Shown piece by piece: positions 44,501-56,500 of a stretch of DNA of 64,000 bases. Numbering within the stretch: position 1 is the stretch's first letter; the number at the start of each line of letters is the position of its first letter. This stretch comes from Astropecten irregularis (taxonomy: Eukaryota > Echinodermata > Asteroidea > Paxillosida > Astropectinidae), in NCBI GenBank assembly GCA_963971285.1, contig OZ020246.1, positions 25,890,494-25,954,493 on the forward strand. Reading direction: 5' to 3'. The notes beneath the pieces were generated by a model. It was not told the origin of the DNA. It did not search any database and worked only from the letters and a program-made list of their open reading frames with translations. Both the position numbers and the translations under genes were made by a program.

Positions 44501-47500
44501 TGTCAAAAATCATCAATTTTGGCAAAAACAAAATCACTAGACAGCCGGACTAGTGCAGTACACACTTTACTAGACCAACACTGAAATCACTAGACAGCTG
44601 GACTAGTGCAGAACACACTTTACTAGACCAACACTGAAATCACTAGACTCGGTCCTTGATCTGTCCTCGATCTAGTGGATATTTCAAGCCCTGCATTAGG
44701 CTAGTGGATCGACTCAGTTCTCTTACCTATGCTCACTGCGTGACTCGGGCTCTTGTACGTCCAGGAGTTGTGGAGATACTGCAGGGATGGCTCCTCCTAG
44801 CCAACGGCCCTCTACCGCCCTTCTACCTGTCGCCTCTACCAGCAAGGGGGCATCAGACTCTTGAGCTCTGTGGACAAAGATGACAGCAATTCGCAAGGTA
44901 CTATACATAGAATCATTATGACTGTCATTAGGACATTAGTTTGTATCTTCTATTGCACTGACAGATGACCACATTTTGAACAGATACTCTAATTTGTATA
45001 AAAGCAAGATCTTACAGGTATAATGCATGATTGGTAATGGTCACAGAACAGCAGACACACTTTGTCCAATGCAACATGTACATAAAATAACACACCTGCG
45101 AACATTAGAGCCCAATTAGACATCTGAGTCATGAGAAAATAGGGAAAACCCGACTCAATTTTTCTTTTAAAACATAAAAAAAGCTTTTGATCTTACCTGA
45201 GATCAAAACAACTGATTTTGGTATTTGTTTGACTAACTTCTGGACAAATACACCATTTCAGGTGGAAATATTTTAACTGTATGTTTCTACCAGTACCATC
45301 TTTAAACACTGAAAGTTATACGTAAATCTGTGAAACATTTCTGTTTGGGTAAGTTACCAATCATGTACTGTAATAATAATAACAATAATAACGGGCATTT
45401 ATAAAGCGCCTTTCCAAGAAGATCAAAGCGCTGTATATTATTATTATCCCTGGTCATCGGGCCGTAGTTTACATTCCTGAAACCATTTCAACTCCCTGGG
45501 GAGTATACAGCCCTGGCTGCCGTATTCAGCGCACAGAGGCTAATTAATCAAACCACAAAGCCATCTCTACCCTTACAGGTACCCATTTACACCTGGGTGA
45601 AGGGGAGCAATTTGTGTTAAAGCGTCTTTCCCAAGGACGCAAGCACTGCTAGCCCATGGATGGATTCGAACCCACAATCTGCAGATTGACCACAGGATCT
45701 TGAGTTCAACACGCCAAACCAACAAGTAGGATTTGATGTTTGATTTCTAGTATGAGGTTTCCTCCACACAGTTCATTATTCGGTGATTACTTTTTGTAGT
45801 TACTTTTCTCATCCTTAAAAACTTTGTCCATTACGTGCCTTTAAGCTTTTGACTCCTTAGAATTGGTCTCTTTATGAAGATATGAATGTACAAGCTATGG
45901 ATCTGTCAAGGGAAAGATGATGAAATTGCAAAATATCAACCAACAACTATGTTAAATGAATAAGCTTCTTACCCATTCCCATCATCCTTTGGGCCAATGA
46001 TAACAACCTCTCTCCCACTTGCTTCTTCGGTAGTTTCATCACCCACTGTTTCAACCTCCTTCCCATGATGTTCCGTTTCCTGCACTGCTTCCACTGAATT
46101 CCCCCGTGCCCAAATATCCGATGGGGACGATCGTTTCGCTTCCGGCTGTACATAGTCAATGGGTATGGCATCCTTGGCTACAGGGATTGCCTCGAATTGG
46201 TCGTCTTCATCCTCTCCATCTTTATCGTCATCAACCTCTTCTGCTGGCCTTTCATCCTCCGTATCCTGATCGGCATCCTGATCCACGTGTGACTGTAAGA
46301 TCTGAGCGACTTCGGCGCTGGAGTCTGACATCCGCTTCTCTTTCAGTCGTGCATTCTCCAAGAGTCCTGCCAGGTCCTCTGTGCTTGTGGTGGTCCGTGC
46401 GACGACTTCTTCCGGGGCTAACTCAGTTGGGGTCGGAGGTGGGGATTTAGGACCTTCATCATCTGAGACATCATACTCTTGATCTTGATCGACCAGGTCT
46501 TCTGGCTGTGGCATGACTGTGGGCGGTACTGGGTCTGGCTTCAAGGGTGACTTGGGGTCGGCCTGGAGGCTAGGCGTTGGGGTAACGTTCACGGGCGTCT
46601 CCGAATCCATGACACGGGTCTGGTCGGAGGAATCATGAGAACTCAGCATCTCGTCGATGGAGGCATTCATCGCAGATATCTGGGTGAAGCTGCTGACGGT
46701 TGAGTTGCTCTCTCTCAAATGTTCGGCCAGCGTCTGGGCACTGCTGGACTTGATGGCATCGGGAGTCATCAGGTAAGGCTGTGAGGAATGATTAGACTCT
46801 GACGTGAAGGAGCTAGTCATCGATCCGGGGGTCAAGGAACTTGGCAGATGACCGGAAGGTGTCAAGTCGAAGTTTGACCTGACGGAGCGGTCAGTTTCAT
46901 TCATACTCATGTCAGACAGTCCATCTTGTAGAGCTGTATTAAGACAATAATCATACATAAAACCATGTTTATCAAGCCATTACACTTGGAAATGGATAAT
47001 AGCAAGTTACCACCATTTTATTTTTATTGGGATTCGGCTCTAGGTTATGAATATTTATGAGGTATAGTAACATGTTCTACTCACCATAGTCATCCTGTGA
47101 TGTCGAACTGATAGACCCTGCAGTGTTAGTCTGGTCAACAGATGGATTTGGCTGGAACCGGACTTGAAGATCCTGCACCGACCTATGATAAACAAATGAG
47201 AACATTGACTTGCAGCAAACTGATACCCAAAACATGTTGAAAACTCATCGTAACTTACTATCAATCGTAGGACTTATGATGCATTGCAGCCCTACGTGGG
47301 ATACGATGGGTTATCCTTCGTATCTCAAGTTACTAACAGGGAATTTGGGCATCAACTTTAGCAATTTAGAAAGGTGAACAAAGAAAAATTGCCTGGAATA
47401 GGTTCGAACCGGTGACCTCCAGAATACCGTACAGGCACTCTACCAACTGAGCTATCCAACCTACGTTTTTGAAAGAAAATTTGTTTAAGATTCATGTTCT

Positions 47501-50500
47501 TGCTTTGGGCTTCATACCTTGAGTTGATGCAGAACATCTTGACGAGGATTCCGTTATTACGAACTTGGCCACCATCTGCGTCTCCTCTTACCATCTCCAG
47601 CAAATCACCTACAACAGAATTATTGATAAGACTTAAAACTATGCATGGTGGATGAACTCAAAGAAGGTAGGTTTGCAGTGACACCATGTAATCTCTTCTG
47701 TGAGAGTGTGTGGTTCTGAGAAGAACCGATGGTTTGATCTCTCGACGTTCCAAACAGTGTGCTCTGTTCGTCACCAGGAGTCACAATCGAGTCCTGAAGA
47801 CGAACAGAGCACACTGTTTGCTTAAGCATGAAAAGTCTTCCTTGATCAAACATGATTACCAGCCAAATTTTCATGTTTACTGCTTTTGATTTGTTTTCAG
47901 CCATTGTTTGATGAGCATAACATTCACAAGGAATTCTGGCTAAGATACCGATTTTATTCACCGTGGTTTTTTATGCTTAAGCACATTTTGGTGCTTAAGC
48001 AGCTCTTTGAAATTGGGCCTCCGAGTCCACCCACCTGAGTTGAGGTCCTCCCCATCTTCAGCCTCTTCCAGGAGTGGTTTGAGACGGCATTTACCAGCGT
48101 CTACTATAGCAAAGCTCAGGGTTGGCTGTGTCAGTAGGAAGTCAGTAATGGAACTCATATGAGCACGGCCTTCCTGATGATCCTGATGCACCTGTAATAC
48201 ATACATCACCTGGAGAGGGACAGGGGCAGGGATAGGGTCAGGTGGAGTAACAAGAATTAGGAGAACATTTAAGCCCAAATACAAAACAGGTAATCACTAG
48301 ATGGCCCAGTATAGTCCAAGTCTGCATAGTGTCTTAGGAATACTGCGCATTGTGGTATTTTGAAGGACACAGGACTATACAGGGTGTCCCAAAAAAAACG
48401 CAACACTTTGTGTTGAGAACATTATATTAAAATTGAACTGTTTATCACTTCAAGATTCAGACATGTGATACACCCATGCCTTGGCTATCACCATCTGGAA
48501 TTTGAGCAAAATTAGATTGAAATTGAGGGAAAAAACTAAGACTGAATTACCCAACCTCAAAACCCGATGTTCATCTTTCTTTCATACACATTCTGTGTGC
48601 ATTGACCACTCTGGGTGTTATCCTTGTTAATTTGTTTTTAAAGAGTACTCTTTCAATGGGAGACTTTTGAGAACCGGACTTCAAGTCAACAGCACAACAG
48701 CGCAGGCGCAAAACAACGCGCGCATGCTCACAATTGCGTGCACATGCGCTGTTGACTTGAAGGCCGGTTCTCATAATTATTTGAAAATGGATATCGCTTT
48801 TTGAGGGGAACAGACTGTAGAGCAAATAGATTTGACCTCTAACCTTCCTAGTGATGTCAGTGACGATCAGAAAGCTTGCGGAGAGGTCCAGCTTGATCTT
48901 CAGGAAAGGCTCTGGTGAGATGCCAGGCTGAGAGAAGTTGATCTTCTGCAGACACGTCCAGGTGACCGTACACCACATCATCAGCTCACGGTTGGAACAT
49001 ACTCCGGTTATTAAGAACCTCCAGAATGGCAGGCTGTAAGAGGTACATGCATACATGCAGGTTGAGTCAGAGATTAGCAATGTTATAGTCAGTGTTGCTA
49101 TGAACATGGGTTTGAAGGCTCTGTACATGCCAAGCTATTAGCTGTGAAATCTCTACTCAAATCATGGTAAAAATGTCACTTATGAAATGGCAATTCAACA
49201 AGATTTTGTCCTCACTGACATATTACAAGATGCATGCCTCTGAGAAAAAACAGGTTGCTTGGGATTTGAACCCAGAACAGCCTGCTTATCAAGTCCTACC
49301 AATTTCACAGCGCAAATGTCCTACCAGCTAGATTGCCAAGCTCTGGGAGTTGGCTGGTAAATTTGAATCCTGAATCCTACAGTATACAACAATTAATATA
49401 CCCTGTTTTTTCTATAGTGATAAGGAAAAAAGGTGATCAAAGTCAGGCGATGTCGTGTTGATGGCAGCGACATTTCAGCTGCTGGAAACTGCAAGTCTTC
49501 ATCAGGCAAAATTTGCCTCCCTTGACAGTTCACATGTAGTACGAACAGAGCTTAACTTTGAATTATCAAATTAAAAATAATAACCCTTGGTCTGTCAGAA
49601 ATGTTTAAATTAGTCAAGAAAATCTGAAATCTCTCTGAATTTCTCAAATTTGAAACGCATGAACTCACTCAGGGTCCTGGTACTTGTGATTGTCACAGAA
49701 GATCAACGCTGAAAGAGGTTTGCCATCATGGGGTGAGAATCGATGTAATCTTGAAGGAGCTTGGTCAGGTACGGCCATGTCCATCTGCCAGAACTTAACT
49801 GTGCCATCTTCACTGGCCGTAGCAAGTACTTGACCATCAGGCGCAATGGACAGGTCAGTGATGGGCTGGAGGTAAAGTCAGACAATCATGGTAAATACAG
49901 AATGAGTCAAAAAGAAGTTGACCGGGATTGGTGATGACACTCAAAATGACACTCAAAAGTTCAGCTATGCATATATTTAACGAGCACTCTCTCCTGCTTA
50001 TAAGACCAAAAAAGGAAACAAATTGATCATTCCTAAAAGGACTTGTGTCTACTTTAAAAGTACTCATCTTGTAAACTGACCATGGTATACTCTACCAAAA
50101 AAATGTAAAGTAAGCACTTTAGCTGTGTACGTAGCTAAAATGACTTTTTAATACCTTTTCAGATGTTCAGATTCAGTCAAGCACCAACATTCTATGGACA
50201 GCTTGCAAAATGAGAACGGTACCTTTATTAAAATAGACATAACTCCTCTTAGGAATGATCAAATTCTTTCATACTTTTTTTCTAATAAGCAGGAGAGAGT
50301 GCTTGTTAAATATATGCTTTACTGAACTTTTGATTGTCATTTGTTTGTTTTGAAAAACATCAACAATCCTGCTCAAGTTCTTTTTGAATTCTAAACATCT
50401 GGCAAATATCTCATCTGTAGAGCAGGCTCCTGAGTGGAAGCACTAACCTGAGTGTGTCCATCGTGGACTCGGATGACACCATCAGTCACGTTACTGGCAT

Positions 50501-53500
50501 TGACTATATTACCGTACAGCTCAACCACGACATCAACATCCCAAAACTCTGCCTGTATACACGAGGAACAATCAAAAGTACTCAAAATATTATTGAAAAG
50601 TAAAACACTAAGGTGCATGATCAGGATCTTGTATGAAACAAAGAAGAACTAAGGTGAATACAACAGGATCCTGTGTGAGACGAACAAATGTTCCCCCTTA
50701 GGGACTCCCTGCTCAGTGATTCTCACATACCTTCTCGTCATGTGTGATGGCCAAGAGGCGGCTGTTCTCATCACTCATGGAGCTATTGTCACTGGCTGAT
50801 GGGTCATCGGGGAGGTAAGGACACCAGACTAGTCGGTGATAGTCAGAGGGTTGTGAGCCGGCCGGCCGGGTAACCTTCAGCTTGGTATTTGTACTACAGA
50901 ACTTTAGTCAAGGTTAAATATGAAAATCTATGACCTTAAAATGGATGTTTAATTGCAGTTGAGAGGCTCAGAGCTGGAACAGGGTTATACCAGGGTAATC
51001 AATAAGAAATATCATCAAAAAATGAGTGGAAGTATACAGACAGTTTTACTGAAACCAACGTGGATTTTACTGACAATGTCCTATTAAGAGAAAGCAACAA
51101 ATTTGTTCAAATCTATTATATATGAGGCATAATCTCGAAGACACGAAGCAAACATGTTGGAATAGTCAATGCAAGTAATAAACTGCTGCAAACGGCTCAT
51201 CAGCCAAAATAATGACCTGAAATACATCAAATGCTTGGAGTTAGGATTATAAAATTTGATAAAGATCCTGCTAGGATCGAAACGAGTCGGGCTCTCCTAA
51301 CTCCAAGCAAAAAATGAACAACGATAATTTACTTTTAGGTACACAGCCAAAATAAGGTTGGATATTCGAACCCAGGACCTGCCTGGTTTCTAGTGCAGAT
51401 GTCATACTACTAGGCCACCAAGCTAGCTGGAGTCAGGCTGGATAGCTCAGTTGGTAGGGCACCGGTACGGTATTCCGGGGTTTCACAGGTTCAAATCAAT
51501 CAATTTTCTTTGTTCACTTTTCATTTTCTTGAAATTTACTCAAATCTGTTTGTCTAAAGGATACACAATCTTGCCGTCCTCTCCGTCAAATATCTGCCAG
51601 ACGGTCAGGTTGCCTAGTCTGTCAATACATCCAAGGACATTCGACTGGTGGTGGGCGAATGCAACGTCAGTGATGATGTCTTCAAAACCTTTCATTAGCG
51701 CCCTCACAGATGTGCGTCTGTTTAAGATGCGAAGTCCATACCCACTCTGGACTGAAGACAAGAGATGTAAAAGGAAACATCCAAAATTTATCATGAACGT
51801 AGCATGAACATATTTCTTATATTGTTGATTAATACAGACACCAAGGCAATTACCAGGGTCACTGAGGCAATGACAAGGGGCACCAAGGCAATGACCAGGA
51901 GCACTGAGGCAATGGCCAGGGTCACTGAGGCAATGACCAGGAGTACCAAAGTAATGACAAGTGGCAATAAAGGCAATGACAAAAGTCACAATCCTTGAGC
52001 TAATGTGTACACCCAATCCTGACGCTGACACACGACGGCTCCAGTTGTGGGAGAGGGATAATTGATGTATAATCAATAAACAGCTAGTAAATCAGACCAA
52101 AAAACATGTTGATGCAAGTCTTCTTATTTGTACTTCTTACACGGTACTTACTTTTCAGAACATAGACCAGATAGACTTGGTTGACGGCCACCATGTTTCC
52201 AATGTAGTATTTGTGCTCCCAGTCATACTTTACAACTGGCGTAATCTTAACCTATAAACAAAAAACAAAAATCATTAACAGCTATTAAAACTGAACAATG
52301 CTATACTGAACATTCGGCTATATCTAACTTCATCATTGGCTCCTAATTTGTGTGTACAAGACATAAACAATATTTTAGTTAAAATCCATGTAACGAACTG
52401 CCGCAACAACTGACAATTTTATGTGGATCCCAATGTATGCGTTAAAGCAGCATTTCATTGCACTTGACTCGAACTTGTCCAATGGATGGTCAGACTAGCA
52501 AAATTGACAGTAAGGTGCCAGTGTACAGGGCACCGTCACACTTGTTATCAATAGTAACAAACATTTACTAGTTGCTTAGGGGTCGATTTCACGAAGCACT
52601 ATGATCGCTCGTAACTCGAGTTACGAAGGATAACCTATCATATCCTACGTAGGGCTGCAATGCATCATAAGTCCTATGATTGATAGTAAGGTACGATGAG
52701 TTTGGTAAAATCGGCATTCCACTGTATTTGAGTTGAACTCAACAGTCACCATTTGCTCGGTTTCATAATTTCACTCAATTCAACTCTTATGTTGCAACGT
52801 GATTTTTAATAAACCTTTAACGAATGAATGACTAAATGAATTGACCCCAGGGGCCAATTTCACTAACGCTTTGCGATCATCGCTAAAGCCCAAATCTTTC
52901 GCTAAACAGAAAATCGATTGCTACTTTGCATAGCAAATTTCCATTAAGCAATAGATTGGGACTTTAGAGATGATAGCAAAACGTTAGTAAAATCGACCCC
53001 TGGTGTGGTTCAAGGTGTATCGTATGCCTCATTGGCTAATACCTTGCTGCTCCCCGGCGCTGCACTGTCTCTCTTTGAAGCTTCACTGGGTATGACATTC
53101 ACATCACGTCCATAAACAGGTACAGATCCACTCCTATCATCACCCATCAGAACACTGTAACAACAATCCGAGTAAATACAACATCAGATTGCTTGTTATA
53201 TCAAAAGTTCAAAGGTTACAGGATTGGTAACATACCCAAACAGAAATGTTCATAGATTTACATAAAACTTTCAGGATATGAAGATGGTGCTGGTAGAAAC
53301 ATAACGTTAAAATATTTCTGCCTGAAATGGTGTATTTTATGATCGAAACTCCTGTGAATAGATTTGAAAATACCATGAGCGTTTTAACATTCCTGAACCA
53401 TCTCAGCTCCCTGGGGAGTATACAGCTCCTCTCGGCTGCATGCAAAGCGCACAAGGGCTAATCAAACCACACAAAGCCATCTCTACCCTCACAGGTACCC

Positions 53501-56500
53501 ATTTACACCTGCGTGAAGAGGAGAAATATGTGACAAAGCATCTTGCCCAAGGAATCAAGCACCACTACCCCATGGCTGGATTCGAACCCACAATCTGTAG
53601 ATGGACCACAAGATCTTGAGTACGACACGCCAGACCACTAGGCCACCTTCATACCCTGAAAGTTATGCGTAAATCTGTGAACATTTGTTTGGGTATGATA
53701 CCAATCCTGTACTGAACCTTTAAAGTCAATTCCAAGATCTCAAATTGTAAACATACAATACGTCATAATTAGGAGAAATCACAAAGGATGTTGGATGATG
53801 AATTGGAATGTTGCCTTCACAGATATTCTCAGGCAATCATATTATAAACTCACATTGTTTGTCGGACAGAATCGCCACGAGTTCTAGGCGTTGCAGAATC
53901 ACCACCAGCTTGGCTGAAATCCTGCACAAATTTACAAAGTAAGTGGATTTATATTTAAGATTTAAGAAAATGACATTTCAGTCTTCCAATATCATCTAGC
54001 ACAGGGCCAGAGGTCGATTTCATAAAGCCCTACGATCGATCTTAAGTCAAGTTACGAAGGATAACCCATCGTATCTTACGTAGGGCTGCAATGCATTATT
54101 GGTCCTAATCGGTGAAATCGACCCCTGGATTTTGATTTTGTGAAGCCATCTTGTCTTTGTAAGTTGTATTACCAGACAGCAGGGAAGGTTACTTTGGGTT
54201 TAATTTAAAGAGTGAAGAGTAGCCTTTTCTATGAAAATTCAACGAGAAACATCAACATCATGGCAATCATAGCAGTTTTGAAGGACATTAATTAATCTAT
54301 TGAATTGTGGTAGTTAAGTCATACTAAAAGATATTCTGAATTAGGTCAAAGAAAGATCGAGGCCAGACAAACTAAAATGGCTCCTAATTGGGTATAATCT
54401 GCCATCTGGGGTCGATTTCACTAAGCCCTATGATCGCTTGTAACTCGAGTTACTAAGGATAACCATCGTAGGGCCTATCCTACCGTGGAGCTATAAAACA
54501 GATAGCTACGTGATCCTACATAGGGCTGCAATGCCTGATAAGTCCTATGATTGATAGTAAGTTACGATGACTTTGTTGAAATCAACAACTGTAGGATTTA
54601 GCAACAAACCAATCCAAACTATATTTTCTCAATGCCATACTAAAATGTTTACCAACAAAAGTGAAAATATGACTAAAGCAACACAGATATAAAAAATGAA
54701 TCAATCAAATATGAAAGTCAATGGAAATACCTGTGTTGACATTCCCTGAGGCTCGGGTGAACTGCGTGAAAAAAATAAAAAAATAAAAATTGTTTCAAAT
54801 ATTATACTATTTACAATCATTCCATCGAAAGACAAAAAAATGAGTCATAGGATTTTCAATGACCATTTAATGGGGTGAGCCACACGACGTCCGCTGGAGT
54901 GACCTGTCCACAGACCGCTAAACATGGTACTGTGAGCATGGACGCGGACCAACAGGATATAATGGACACCGCGGCATGCAGTTCTTCAGTTGCCTGATGA
55001 AGGCTAGCAGTTCCAGCAGTTCCGAAATGTCACTACCAGCAACACGACATTGCGTGACATTGATCACCTTTTTCCTTATCTGTATCCACCGCGATGAATT
55101 GTTACTGAAATGCGTCATATGGGGCCGATTTCATCAAACTTACGACGCGTCGCAGAGTTAAGACGCATCCTTTCTCTATGGACTCACCGCATAGATGCGA
55201 TGCGTCACAGCTAGGACGCGTCGCAACTCAATTTGCGACGCGTTGCAGAGCTTTATGAAATCGGCCAATGGAACGTTATTTTGCTGAGATGGGGATGGTC
55301 GCATGGCAGTCTGGGGGATGGACATCAGAAGACTGAAGGAGTACCGCTCAAAGGTAGATGCGACAACGCGCTGCCACGGCGCATGCTCCCACTGATTGAT
55401 TGAGGGTTATTAACCTTTGCTCTCTTTGTTTTGCTTGGTCAGGCTACCATGCCAAATTCAACTCCACAAAGCAATAAAAAACACACAACAAAATAATTTT
55501 AATCAAACAAATCATGTAGCTTTGTGTTCTGGACCTACCAAAGATTAAACAACCAAACAAATTCCATCAGCACCTCTACACAGCAACTGTATACATCAGC
55601 TCAATATCTAGAATTTATCCCAGCAAATCAGAAATTTGGATAGGATCTAGAAAAGTTAAGGTTGTGATTACCAATGTCACCAGCTCTTTCGATGGGCTAT
55701 TTTCGGAGACACACATCTGCCTTATAGGTCAGCGCGGAATGACGTCATTCCAAATCGCCGTCCTTGGAACGATGAAAACAAAGCAGCAAGTTGTACGGTT
55801 TTTAAGACAATAAGCTGCCAGGATTATTTTATATGAGGCCAAGGCCCTAGGCCTATAGGGTAGGCCCCAATTCAAAGAAGGACTTTTGTCTGAGGACAAA
55901 CTATGACTCAATAATGAGAGTCGCACAGAACATGATTTCTGCTTCGTGACAAAAATACTAAGGAAAACTCGATGAAGGATGGTTTGTGCGTGATTTGTCT
56001 GCAGCTTGCGCCATCTACATGCTGGTTTTCATCGGTTGTTAAGTTTATGAGAATGAAAGTACCCTTAAGTTATATTGAGTGTCATTGGTTTAAACACTTA
56101 CTCTCTGGTACTGTCTTCCATGCTGCGATGAGTAGTTCCACCAGAAGATGAACTATACCCTAGAGATGAAAACATGAAATTATTTTAGGCTATCATCAAA
56201 TAACCACAAGGGAAACTGACTAGGCCCTATTTTAAGTTATTCAAAAGTGAACATTTGAAGAAAAATTTACTGGAGCGGGATTCGAACCAACGTCCTCTTA
56301 ACTCCGGAGGTTGTTGGTTCGAATCCCCCTCCAGTCAATTTTTCTTTGTTCACTTTTCAATGACTATTAATTATTAATATCATAGCAATCAAAACAAGTA
56401 ATACTGCTGCAAACTGCTCATAATCAAGCAAAATAGTGATTTCTCAATAAAATGCTTGGAGTTAGGAGGGCCTGACTTTTCGATCCTAGCATAATCTTTC

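Noticed and set aside
46106-46450. 114-codon plus-strand open frame
   Set aside because: Antisense to EDC4 exon 15; composition reflects the biased linker.
51541-51560. In-frame stop at the end of EDC4 exon 7
   Set aside because: It lies beyond the donor at 51563-51564; splicing there restores the frame into exon 8.
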